From the NCBI GenBank assembly GCA_964019055.1, contig OZ025215.1, positions 12,309,020-12,373,019 of the forward strand: a DNA stretch of 64,000 bases, written 5' to 3'. The translations under genes were made by a program, and so were the position numbers. Position 1 is the stretch's first letter, and each line of letters starts with the position of its first letter. The notes below the pieces were generated by a model that was not told the DNA's origin, did no database searches, and saw only the letters and a list, made by a program, of their open reading frames with translations. The DNA comes from Anthopleura xanthogrammica. Taxonomy: Eukaryota > Cnidaria > Anthozoa > Actiniaria > Actiniidae. This document shows, one piece after another, positions 25,735 to 36,949 of the stretch.

Positions 25735-26300
25735 AGTATTAACATTGATAAAACGTTTGTTCGGCAGTGAGCAGTTTCGATCCTGAAATAAACATAGCTA
25801 GCTATTTCATCAGACATGCTAGTCTTTAAGGTAGTGTAGGTCAACAAGTAACTTAATACTCCGGCGTTAAAACGCGTTAGTAACGTAATCAAAGCTATTG
25901 TCGCACCAGTAAAGTAGGATAAAAGGTTGTTCTCCACAGGAAAGGAAAACTTTTGTGCGAAATAAGTAAGGATTAGCATTGTGATTTGGCGAGTCTTGGA
26001 ATGTTCATCATTGAGCCCTAGTTTTGATATAAAATAGCTTATTTGGCAGTGAGCAGTTCCCGGGGGGGTCCGGGGAGCAGTTTCGATCCTGAAATAGATA
26101 TAGTTATTTCATCAGACATGCTAGTTTCAGTAGCTTAACGTAGTATAGGTAAACAAGTAACTTAATACTCGTTAAAACGCGTTAGCAACGCAATCAAACC
26201 TGTCGTCCTACTAGAAAAGTAGGATCCTGCACGAAATAAGTAAGCGCGATTAGCTTGGAGATTTGGCGAGTCTTGGAATGTTCATCATCGAGCTCTAGAA
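25735..26300. repeat. Diverged direct duplication, unit about 260-300 bp
   Basis: Segments near 25755-26025 and 26045-26300 share agtttcgatcctgaaata, atttcatcagacatgctag, aacaagtaacttaatactc and atttggcgagtcttggaatg in the same order. They differ by small indels. Confidence 0.8.
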
Positions 26301-26561
26301 TACTTGCAAAGGCAACCCAGTGAACGCTCTAAGAGCGTCTAGTTGAATTTAAAATGGGACACTTGTGGAATTTAAGAGGTTTGTTTACCGCTGCTTGCTC
26401 GCTTTCCTTTTTAGGTATGCATGCTTTTAAGTTAAAAATAAGTGAAACAAGACCCTCAGCAAAAGAAAAAAAAAAGAAAAAAAAAAGACTGATTTGGATT
26501 ATAGTAATGAATGGCTTGTAACAGGAAACTTGCAGGATTATTGAATAGTGTAAGGTTAGAA

Positions 26562-26646
26562 CATCCTCGGGAATCCAGGGGTAAAATTCTGTCGCTCGTT
26601 TCTCGCGAGCGACAGGATTTTATTCCTGCATGGGTTCCCAAGGATG
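26562..26646. mobile_element. Short hairpin element
   Basis: Arms catcctcgggaatcc and gggttcccaaggatg enclose attctgtcgctcg and cgagcgacaggat. It is about 85 bp, with no coding sequence. Confidence 0.65.
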
Positions 26647-27772
26647 AAGTCAGAAAGGCTATTTTTTGTATGTGCTGATTTTTTTGATTCAGCGACAAGT
26701 ACGAACAACGAGATTCTAATTCTACAGCCTGTGATGATCAGTGACCTGTTTGACCTCCCCCAGAAATGATTAATTCTGAATCTCAAGCAATCTGAATTCG
26801 CGGCGGCAATCCGACGCTAGCTTCACTTTCCTTCACTTTTTTTTTTTAAAGTAAAATTCGTACTTTATCATCTGCTTGTGCCGACTTTCAAACGAAGTAC
26901 CTAGGCTTTTATTTTCAAGTATCGTAATTGAATGGTTCATGTATACGTTGTCCTGGTCCAGGTGATAAGAAATTTGTGCGTCCTGTACGTGAGTTCCTGT
27001 TCATGCATGCCTCGGAACTGTTTGGAAAATGTTTGTTTGTCTTGTTTTGATGACCTTTGATGAATAAACTTGGCTCTGAATTGAAATTAGCCTTCTTAAC
27101 AATCAGACGATTGATGTGCAAGAAAGCGCGCTAGAAGAGAGGGGGGGGGGGGGTGACGTGAATATGTTCGCGGATCGACGGATTTGGCCCTAAAAATCGC
27201 TCGGATTGTGGATTTTGACGAAAAATTGAGCGGATTCGCGGATTCAGAAATCATGGCGGATCGCAGATCTGTTGAGTATTAGGGTCCAGATCATGGATTC
27301 TGAACGCGCAAAGGGTTCGGATTACGGCTTTGTACGAAGCTAGGACCGTAAATAATCGGACTCGGATTTGAATGACAATATAATAATATCAGCGCATCGA
27401 CGGGTTTTCCATAAAAACTTCAAAGGATTGGTGGATTTACGTACCCATATCCCCGCCCCCTAGAACTGACCAATTTAATGGGGGGGGGGGGGGGGGAGTT
27501 TAGTAATATATCTGAGTACAACGATGAAGATCTTGAACACTGAAATGGGCTACGTGAAAGTTCATCTGGGATCAGATCTTGATACTTACAATCGCTGCCA
27601 AAATGACTTGGCACGATATAGTATAGTTTTACTGAATAATCTAGTGCAAAAGTAAGTTTGTCTGAAAAAAGCGTATTTGTACGTGTCAACCATTTGGCAA
27701 AGATTGTTGAAAAACATGTTTTTGAGCAATTAGCACCCAAGCACGTACAGGAATGTTTTCCCGCAAGGAAGG

Positions 27773-27780
27773 TATAAATA
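27773..27780 (+). promoter_or_regulatory. TATA box of lysozyme gene 1
   Basis: TATAAATA, preceded by cgcaaggaaggt. A leading exon follows and ends at 27845 with a gtaagg donor. The paralogue has the same layout at 32068. Confidence 0.7.
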
Positions 27781-28205
27781 CAGAACCTCCAGATTATACT
27801 AGTTCAAACCTACAGCCACTTTAGTGTGATCTACTGCGAGCTAAGGTAAGGGTATTATTGAAGTCTCGAAAAAAGGTTATGTCTAAAGACAATACTCCTC
27901 AGTATATTTTTATGAACGTCTATTTTTTTCAAATAGTTGATTACCATAGTTTTTTTAACTATTACTGTTTTATTTCTGTAAATTGCATGGGGCATTGTTT
28001 CTTATGAACCCCAAATTAGGACGAAATTATGGCGAAAATGTTACTAAAATGTTATTGAAACTCTATGAAGAAGCAACGATCAGTTATAATTGTACATTGC
28101 ACTAGAATATTCTAATAAATATTTGATATTTTAATATTCTAACACTAATAGGTACTAATTTACAAGACTGTGCAGTTTAATTGACGTTTTAAAGACCGAC
28201 TCAAG

Positions 28206-29519
28206 ATGAATCTGTTCCCGATCAAGCTTGTTGCGGTTGTGTTGTTGATCGTCGAAGGATCAAAAGCTGCAACCAAGACCAAATGCCAGGTTGTTAGTGC
28301 ATTGCGCGCCCAGGGCGTTCCCGATTGTGATCTGAGGAACTGTAAGTATCTCTCCGTTCTTCCTTTTTGGAGGTGAAGGGAGAGGAAGGGGAGGATATTT
28401 GAAAAATTACAACATGACTATTGCAATTACAAAAATGAGTGGAAAAATCTTTTTTTTAATTGTGTGATTTTCATTACCTCTAGCTCGGACTAAAACTATT
28501 TCGAAGTTCCTGAGTATTGTAGAAAAATTCAGTGATTTCAGCTCATTCGTTTCTCATTGTTTTTCAGGGTTGTGTTTGGTGAAACACGAGAGTAGTTTCC
28601 GTTATGATGTCACAAATAAAAAGAACAAAAACGGTTCCAAAGATTACGGGATCTTTCAACTTAATAACAGATACTGGTGTGACCGCCCCTCCGGGACCAC
28701 ATCCACTACTTGCTGGAGATTGAATACCTTTGGATGTGATGTCTCCTGCAGTAGTAAGTACTTCAAGCGACCCCAGTAGCGCATTTTTGTCAGGTAGAAA
28801 TCGTAAAGCCCTTATTACAGCCGACATTCACATAAACACGACACAGAATTCATGGTTCCTATCCCCCTTAGTTACCGTACGTTGCTATGTCCCACCAACT
28901 CAACAAATTAGCTAGAAAATCTATAGAACAGCACACGAGGCCACCACTTAATATCCACTATGAAAATGCTAAGGCATGTCACAAACACAGAATGGTAAGT
29001 CCGTACCGTTAGATTTCTTACAGCCACATGAAATCTATAATCTAATCTAGATACAGTATCACTTGGCGTGCTTAAAAAGAAAATTTTCTTAGACTTGATA
29101 GATTCTGCACAAAGGCATTTTGAAGGAAGTATTTAGTCATGTTTTTTTTGATTCCACGCAGTGCTAAAAACGATGTGCATGCCTGTGCTTTTGTTTCAGA
29201 TCTTCTCAATTCGGACATCTCGGACGATGCCAACTGTGCTGTACGGATCAAAAATTGCAAAGGTTTCAGAGACTGGTACGTGCGTGAAATTATTATTGCT
29301 ACAGGTCTTGTATAACGACCCCTTGCTTTTCAACCTTGGATTATGCCATTCGCATTTTCCTGTTCAGTTGACCCATCACGTATGGGTGTGCATGGCGAAC
29401 CTGCTGAAAGTAAATGATGTCAGTTTATCACGATTCTGAATCTTTTCTGTAGGGCTGGATGGCGGACTCACTGCCGTTCCGGTGTGTCCGGAGCGGAGTA
29501 CGACTATAGCAGCTGCTAA
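28206..29519 (+). CDS. C-type lysozyme 1
   Basis: Secreted muramidase that cleaves peptidoglycan; antibacterial or digestive. Coding exons 28206-28341, 28568-28753, 29200-29275 and 29453-29519 give 154 residues. A signal peptide of about 20 residues (MNLFPIKLVAVVLLIVEG) opens it. The catalytic Glu is in VKHESSF and the Asp 18 residues later in SKDYGIFQ, the spacing of Glu35/Asp53 in human lysozyme. YWC, FGCDVSC, NC, THC and the C-terminal SSC supply the eight conserved cysteines; three extra ones make the total eleven, an odd number. Introns fall at the Trp before LCLVK, just after CS, and in the Trp after RD, matching the three introns of vertebrate lysozyme C genes. A 5' UTR exon ends at 27845, and the ATG exon begins near 28195. 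Confidence 0.9.
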
Positions 29520-29734
29520 ATAACCCCCGAAGAAAGCGAAAACGTTGTCCAGTAAGCTTCAGTTAATTTTGTCAAACTTGATGATATGCTTTGCACTTTC
29601 CTTAGATTTACGATCGCGACAAAGGTTCGTGACGATGCATGTAGTTTTCAGGTTTTATATTAGAAAAAGTAAAGCTTCGTCAGTTTAAATTTTAGCAATT
29701 CAATGTTAACATGTAACCATGACTTTAAAATTCC

Positions 29735-29740
29735 AATAAA
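29735..29740 (+). terminator. Polyadenylation signal of lysozyme 1
   Basis: AATAAA in ttccaataaagtt, 216 bases after the stop. The same ccaataaagtt context occurs at 34675 after lysozyme 2. Confidence 0.6.
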
Positions 29741-32060
29741 GTTGTCAAAGTGTAAAACATGTTTAGCCATTTTTAGTTGGAATCGAAGGTGCATTTCACT
29801 TCTGGAGTCTTTTCATGTCTATTTTCTACATAACAGAAACATAGCTTGGGCTACCTGTGCAAATCAGTAGAATTCTTATTGCACATGCTTGGATCTCGCA
29901 GACCGCTGACACCTTTGCCCACGGTCCAGTACAAATCAACGACAATCACATGATTATGCAGAAATTTGTTTTTTTATGTCATTATATTTTATGAGACAGC
30001 TACCTACGGTACTGCGTGTCGTAATATCAAGTATTATTAGAACTCATTATTTATAACAAATAATTTCTGACCTTATTACTCATTACAAATAAGCAAAGCA
30101 TTGGTGCTTCAGTTACCTATTTATGAAATCAAGAACAAAATAAAATACACAGGAATTTTTGACTTCCAAGTCAATAAGTAAATAATATACTAAACGCACA
30201 CAAATGAGCTTTGATTTGGCTTGGGAAGATAGATAATTGAGCCCACGTTTGTATAGGTCAGTGACTTGATGAGGTTGTTTCCGGTTGTATGCAGCCATAT
30301 TTGGACTAAACACAGGAGTTGCTACTGTCTTTGTTAGGAGAGAGGGGACTGATGTAAATAATACCCATCATGATTGAGCAAAGACCATGCTGCAGGCACA
30401 CATTGACAAGTCCGGACATGTATGTACTGACTTACTTCAACCAATTCGAGCTACGTTACATACAAATGAGTCAAATTATTCTTGATACTAAAAATGTGCA
30501 ACAGTTTATAAGTTCCTTTTTAACTCGTGGATTCGCGAAGCGTATAGTAGGAACGATTTGTTGTGAGGACTCTAGATATGCAAATCTGTCACTCACTCGC
30601 TCGCTCACTCAGTCATCCGTTATTATATACGAATATTGCCCGAGTGAAGCTCCGGAAAGATTTATTCCAATTACCTTTTCCGAGTCCTGGTAGATCAAAT
30701 AGCATCATATCTAAAAGGATCATTGCTATATTTATAAAAAGATTTGAAGTTGGGTGTTGGTAATACGCACGCGCACAGGCAGCCCGTCAAAGAGATGTGG
30801 TTTGTTTTCAGAATATATAAACCTTTATCTCAAAACTAAATCCTAACATGTTAAAGTCCTCTCATTTGACAATTGGGGAGAATTTGAATGATTCCGGTGG
30901 AGGCCATTCTTAACGGAGAAGAAGGCAGGAGCCTCTTGCAGTTGGCAAGCGATTTTAATAAATTAATAAGCAGGCATCTACAGACAAAGCGAAAAATCGA
31001 AGGAAAATATAGTGTTGATAACTCATCTTTATTTACAGTAAAAGCCAGCAAAGGTTTTATAATAAAGATTGAAGAAGGCTCTATCGAAGTCTTGTTGTTC
31101 AAGCACTGATCAACTCATGAAAGAATTCTCTTCGCAACTCAAAAAATAAAAATAAAAAATCTTCACGTCATTGTATCCACGTCCGAGTTACCCATTGAGT
31201 ACGTTTGATTCTATTTACCGACGAGTTTTTATAATGTAATGATGCTAAAAGAAATTGTTTGTTTCAGTTGCGGCGACAAAGTGCCTTTTAATTATTGCTG
31301 TTTTTTTAAAACTATCGAAAACCAAAGTCCGATCCAGGTTTTAACACATGCCTCGTCGGAACGGCTAGTCAGCATATTTGGAATGTACATGTCAGTCCCC
31401 CAAACTTCAAAAATCACAAAGTTGAAAAGTATAAATGATAACCGCAAGAGAACGATCCTCATCTCACTGAGATAATGCTATCAAAATTTATCGAGCTTCT
31501 TAGCTTTAGTCTGATCTACAGCTCCAAAATGAGGTTCTAAAGAGTACATAACTTCCAGGTTGGTTTTGGAAAAGTGTTTCCATGCAAGGACAAGTTGACA
31601 TCAGACACTGTCTTTGGGGCTATGCTGAAACTAAAGAAATTTGAGTTCTGATGACCTTTGATTAAGATGAAGGGGGAGACTCCAGTTGTCTATAAGATTA
31701 TCGGGGATGTATGTCGGAAAATAAAATAAAAAACTGATCAAAAATATACCAGCTAATAATTTACAAACTAAGAACATAAATTTAAATCAAAGATTACACT
31801 TAATTATTCATTTGTCTCACGAATGTGGCAGTTATACATAAATTTAATGAGCAGAAGCTGGTATACGCCGTTTTATGGGTCACAGAAATATGGAGCACTC
31901 CGAAATGCATGGATACAGCCCGATACTTTTAGACGGAAGTGCCCCTCCGTAATGATAACTTATCTCTGAAATGGGCGAAGAAGAATCTAGAGCTTAAATC
32001 TTGATGCGTAGAAACATGTTATTCCCGAGCCCTTAGCACCCAAGCGCAGGAATGTTCTTC
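29741..32060. other. Intergenic region between the lysozymes
   Basis: Holds the first copy of a nearly identical block (29939-30300). A 73-codon frame at 30888-31109, 75 bp after a tatataaac motif, has no recognisable relatives. The rest is AT-rich with no gene seen. Confidence 0.5.
29939..30300. repeat. Copy 1 of a 362-bp nearly identical duplicated block
   Basis: Matches 35331-35692 with a constant offset of 5392 bp, no indels, and only one difference seen inside the block. The match decays on both sides. Confidence 0.95.
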
Positions 32061-32067
32061 CGCAAGG

Positions 32068-32075
32068 TATAAATA
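32068..32075 (+). promoter_or_regulatory. TATA box of lysozyme gene 2
   Basis: TATAAATA in gcaaggtataaataacg, followed by a leading exon ending at 32140 with a gtaagg donor. The element gtgatctact in this exon also occurs in gene 1. Confidence 0.7.
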
Positions 32076-32484
32076 ACGAGATTAATCCTTATCTCGTATA
32101 TTAAGACCCGCCACTTCGGTGTGATCTACTGTAAAATAAGGTAAGGTAATATTCAGCTCTCGAAAAACAATAGTTCAACAGTTTTTAACTACATTTTTTC
32201 CTCCAAACTCCGCTATATTTTTCGTATTTTATTATATGTAATAGTTTTTGTAAAAAGCATTGGCTTTCTTTTTAATGCGTTTTTGTTTTAAAATAATAAA
32301 AAATAATTAATAATAATTTTTTTAAATATCTTAACTACAAAAATCATTATCTTAAATTATTTTATTGTTATAGATTACAATGAAACCTTAATCCGTCTCT
32401 GCGAAATACTTTAAAACTAAATAGACAATTACTGAACATTTTTTTTATTTCTCCCGAATGGAGGTTTTTAAAGACCGACTCAAG

Positions 32485-33916
32485 ATGAACCTGTTCCCGA
32501 TCAAGCTTGTTGCAGTTGTGTTGTTGATCGTCGAAGGATCAAAAGCTGCAACCAAATGCAAAAATAAATGCAAGGTTGTTAGTGCGTTGCGCGCCCAGGG
32601 CGTTCCCGATGGTGATCTGAGGGACTGTAAGTATCTCTCCGTTCTTCCTTTACAAGCAGATTCATTATTTTTTCGAGGAGAAGGGACAGGAAGGGGAGGA
32701 TATTTGAAAAATTACAACATGACTATTGCAATTACGATAGTGTGATTTTCATTGCCTCTAGCTCGGACTAAAACTATTTCGAAGTTCCTGAGAATTGTTG
32801 AAACATTCAGTGATTTCAGCTCCTTCGTTTCTCATTGTTATTTTCAGGGTTGTGCTTGGTGAAACACGAGAGTGACTTTTGTTATGATGCCGAGGGTACA
32901 AACAGCAATTCCATAGATTACGGGATCTTTCAACTTAATGACAGATACTGGTGTGACCGTCCCTCCGGAACCACATCCACTATCTGCTGGAGATTGAATA
33001 CCTTTGGATGTGATGTCTCCTGCAGTAGTAAGTACTATGATTGACCCCTGTAGCAATAAAAGTCGCTTGTAAATGATAAAACGCGACGTCCTTGCGCAAA
33101 GAGACATCACGACACATAATTCATTTTGACGACATTCGTTTACAGTGAGTCAGAGCGCTTGAGATAAGTGACTGGAAATGCCGTACCGTTAGATGTTTTC
33201 TTCTTACAGCCACATGAAATCTAATCTAAATATGCTATCACTTGTCGCCTCTAGAATGACTTTTGCTTTAGACGTGATTAAAATTGATTTTGAAGGAATG
33301 TGTCTAATGTTGACGTGCGTTTTTTTATATTACCTACTGAAAAAGATGAGCCATGCCTGTGTTTTTGTTTCAGATCTTCTCAATTCGGACATCTCCGATG
33401 ATGCCAACTGTGCTGTACGGATCAAAAATTGCAAAGGTTTCAAAGCTTGGTACGTGAAATTATTATTACGACAGGCCTTGTATCACGACCCCTTTGTCAG
33501 TTTTTCATGCTTCAATTATGATAATTTTTTCTGATCGCTCCATCATGTATGTGAACTTAATCTGAACTTAAGCTCCCGGGGGTAATTTATTTTGGGCACG
33601 TTTGAGGAGGTGGGAAGGGGCACTTAATAGAGACGTGGGGCTTATGGATTTACCGAAACCTCGCAGTACGATATACGCTATCAGGATATAATATATTTAA
33701 ACACGTTGCGCCGGGTAAACTCAGGATATAGCGATAGCATTACAATTCTATGAATTTTCCCTACGTTCAACAAATATACATCCGAAGCCCGAATGGTATA
33801 TCTAAATTGTCTAAAATAACAGTTTATCATGATTCTAAATCGTTTGTAGGTATGGATGGAAGAATAAATGTAACGATGTGTCCGGAGCCGAGTACGACTA
33901 TAGCAGCTGCCCATGA
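32485..33916 (+). CDS. C-type lysozyme 2
   Basis: Tandem paralogue of the gene at 28206 with identical exon structure: 32485-32626, 32848-33027, 33374-33449 and 33850-33916, 154 residues. The signal peptide is the same as in copy 1. The Glu (VKHESDF) and Asp (SIDYGIFQ) of the active site are kept, with the loop between them two residues shorter than in copy 1. It has twelve cysteines: the eight conserved ones plus four, including one at ESDFC and one at KNKC that copy 1 lacks. The ending SSCP adds a proline. Both copies look functional, so they may have divided roles (defence versus digestion, or tissue). The ATG context caagATGa matches copy 1. Confidence 0.9.
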
Positions 33917-34674
33917 CCAGTCTAAAGAAAGAGACAGTTGTCCAGCCAGAATGAACTCAACCAATTTTGTCAAACTTGATGATCAGCTGAACAAATTAAA
34001 ATTAGAATTCACTTCCTTGCCCTGTGGCTTAGATTTAGACAGAATACGCGAAATGATTGATATAGTTTCTCTCCTGTGCTTCAACGGTTTTTCTCCGCGT
34101 TCTCTGTTTCTTCCCTCTACGAAAATCAACTACGAAATTCCAATCTGATCTGGCGTCGAAAATTTTAACATGACCCTCAGGCTCGGGAAACTGAGCAATT
34201 ACTCCCTGCAGTCGAAGTGAAATAAAATACGCTTACGCATATTGATTATTACGTAGTTGGTCTTCTCTACCAGGGTTATATGTCAGTCCCGGCCCGATAG
34301 GGGGTACCGAAATACCAATATACCCGATTTTTCACCTTCAATTATGATACCAATATTCGCCACACTCCCCCCCAAAGGAAACACGTAATCACTTACTCTG
34401 TAATACTGAATACCCCAAATATGGCATATCGTCGAAGTTACCGAATACAGGGGTTAAAAATGCCTTGATACCAAACTACCCGAAAACCCTGGCCGGGTCA
34501 GATGTGATGATGCATGTAGCTCTTAGGCTTTCCATTAAAAAAGGAAAAGATTCGTCAGTAATTAAAAATGTGACCATGATTTACAAGTTGCTTCGTTGCT
34601 TCAAAGCGAAGTTTTAACTATTTTTAACCGCTGCTTTATCACATTACAAAATGTTTAACTACCATAGAAACTCC

Positions 34675-34680
34675 AATAAA
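34675..34680 (+). terminator. Polyadenylation signal of lysozyme 2
   Basis: AATAAA in actccaataaagtt, the counterpart of 29735. The 3' UTR would be about 760 bases, longer than in gene 1. Confidence 0.5.
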
Positions 34681-34794
34681 GTTATTTCTGTAAAGTAATT
34701 AAAACATTAATCCGACTCTTTCAAAGGTCGCACCAGGGAGGTGGATAATCTCGCCTGGTGAAGTTAAATTGACGATCAAACCATTTTTAGGGGT

Positions 34795-34995
34795 GGCTTA
34801 GCGAGGTTTGATTCCTGGACTACGACTCAGAATCACATGTGAGTAGAGTTTATCAGGTCTCTAACTTGAATTGAGGGGTTTTCTCCATGTTTTCCGGTTT
34901 TCCTCCCTCCGCAAAACCTAACAAGCTAAATTGCAATTCGATCTGTGAATTAGCCGTGCCCAGACTTTGATCAGCCCAGAAGTTGTTCCAGTGTA
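34795..34995 (+). mobile_element. SINE copy, plus orientation
   Basis: Its head includes gtggcttagcgaggtttgat, with a B-box-like gtttgattcctgg. The body has cacatgtgagtagagttt and the tail has gaattagccgtgcccaga. It is the most complete plus-strand copy in the window. Confidence 0.75.
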
Positions 34996-35110
34996 TCGAA
35001 AATTTGAAGGTTGAAGGAGTTTTTCTATCTTTATTGGTAGCCCAAGCTTTTTTTAGTTATAACATCGTAAAATGAAAAACAGTTTCCATAATACTCCAGT
35101 TTCGAGTTCT

Positions 35111-35286
35111 CTTTTACGCTGTGTTAGCCTCAATTGTGCGTAAATTATGCAGAAATTTAGATAAAACTCGTGAAATTTCAAAGTATTTTTATTGTCTTCT
35201 TTACACACAGATCTCTTGAATTGCCACGGGCTGTTACTGAATAAAAGAATATATTACACGGTTTTGAGGCTAACACAGCGTAAAAG
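35111..35286. mobile_element. MITE with perfect 22-bp inverted repeats
   Basis: The left end, cttttacgctgtgttagcct followed by ca (35111-35132), is the exact reverse complement of 35265-35286. The element is 176 bp with no coding sequence. Present only after lysozyme 2. Confidence 0.8.
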
Positions 35287-35330
35287 ATATTATGCCCAGA
35301 TATTATGAACTGCGGGTCCATTACAGATTA

Positions 35331-35692
35331 ACGACAATCACATGATTATGCAGAAATTTGTTTTTTTATGTCATTATATTTTATGAGACAGCTACCTACG
35401 GTACTGCGTGTCGTAATATCAAGTATTATTAGAACTCATTATTTATAACAAATAATTTCTGACCTTATTACTCATTACAAATAAGCAAAGCATTGGTGCT
35501 TCAGTTACCTATTTATGAAATCAAGAACAAAATAAAATACACAGGAATTTTTGACTTCCAAGTCAATAAGTAAATAATATACTAAACGCACACAAATGAG
35601 CTTTGATTTGGCTTGGGAAGATAGATAATTGAGCCCACGTTTGTATAGGTCAGTGACTTGATGAGGTTGTTTCCGGTTGTACGCAGCCATAT
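35331..35692. repeat. Copy 2 of the 362-bp nearly identical block
   Basis: Partner of 29939-30300. It follows the second lysozyme as copy 1 follows the first, though farther away because of the SINE and MITE inserted before it. Confidence 0.95.
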
Positions 35693-36949
35693 ATGGACTG
35701 CACACAGGAAGTGAGTTATATAAGGTGAATTCAGTGATCAAAGGCAAGTTCTGACAAACAGTGATGTGAAATTCCGTGAAAACAATAAATGACGTCATTC
35801 AAGCGGCATCATCATCAGTGGGCTCAAGTATGACTTCCCCATTGCAGTAGAAGCAATCAAAATATTTTTTAAGTGGCCGGCTAGCTAAAAAGGGTAATAA
35901 AATAACAAATACCTAGGATAAACTGACAGGCAAAGTTCTACAAGGAAAAGTTTCCCTGACATGTCGTAGACCGCGAATCTACACCAAAAACTGGCTACTA
36001 ACGACAAAAACAATTCGTTCCTCCATATCATCTTAACTTAAGAAATAACCAAATATTCGTCACGTGACCGTATAAAATAGTAGTTGTCACGTGACTGTTA
36101 AAGTAGTTAGTGCCCAGTTCCCAGCGTGATTCGTGAAGTCTAATATTAAGTGCGCTATGAGATTCAACTTATAATTAGTGTTTCTTTGCTTTGTTTCTAA
36201 TTCATTTTGTTAATAAACCTTAATATAACATTTTAGTAGTAGTAATAAGTAGTAAATAACTTTGGATGGATGGGAGTGGGGAGTCTGGCAGAATGAGCCA
36301 GATATGCTACATACGTAGGTCATATACATCAGTATACTAACTAAGTAACAATAATATTATTAAGTCACGATACAGGGTTCGTGCTACATCTTCCAAAACA
36401 AGATTCAAGGACTTTTTAAGGACTTTTCAAGCTCCAAAATGGTGATTTTCAAGGATCAATTTGCAATTGGTAATTTTTTTCTTAACAATCAATAAAACAG
36501 CCAGGTCATTATTAAAGGGTATTTAAACTTGATAAGATTGGCGTAAAAAGATGGAAAGTAGCATATCAAACTTGTCGTTCTTGAAATAAAGTTACGACCG
36601 AAATAACAAGTGAATTTTGAACAAAAATTAGGTTTCAGATGATCGTAATAAACTAGATTATTATAATAGAGGGCTTTTCAAGGGCTATTCCAGGAGTATT
36701 TAACAACTTTTCTATTTTCAAGGGCTTTTCAAGTGCACTTAAAAATGGGTTTTAAATTCCAGGGATTTTCAAGGATTTCAAGGAGTAGCACGAACCCTGC
36801 GATAACTAGTCATCTTCACTAGTGATTGGCTTATATTGGCCCCACATTGATTGATTAAAATCTACTCTTAATAAGTATTTAAAATATAATACTATGTCGC
36901 TGAGTCTGTGACAGACAGACAGATAGATATCTGGGGTGAATATTATGAC
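35693..36949. other. Intergenic region after lysozyme 2
   Basis: No gene supported. It holds two gtcacgtgac E-boxes (36059-36068 and 36086-36095) around a tataaaat motif (36071-36078), and the CAGGGTTC element at 36373-36799. Confidence 0.5.
36373..36799. mobile_element. hAT-like MITE with 15-bp inverted repeats
   Basis: The ends cagggttcgtgctac and gtagcacgaaccctg are exact inverted repeats. CAGGG-type ends are common in hAT transposons. The bases cgata border both sides (36368-36372 and 36800-36804), so the visible duplication is 5 bp rather than the usual 8 bp. The inside has many ttttcaagg motifs and no gene. Confidence 0.75.

Larger units (their letters stand above)
24553..27768. other. 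Intergenic region between the GPCR and the first lysozyme
   Basis: Contains G-runs (24790-24812, 27141-27153, 27481-27497), a diverged duplication (25720-26300), a hairpin (26562-26646) and a degenerate 'cggattcgcggatt'-rich stretch (27170-27370). No confident gene; a hydrophobic 157-codon frame on the minus strand is discussed under findings. Confidence 0.5.

Noticed and set aside
30888..31109. 73-codon plus-strand frame near a TATA-like motif
   Set aside because: Could be a small gene, but no domain, signal peptide or paralogue is visible, so it is not listed as a CDS.
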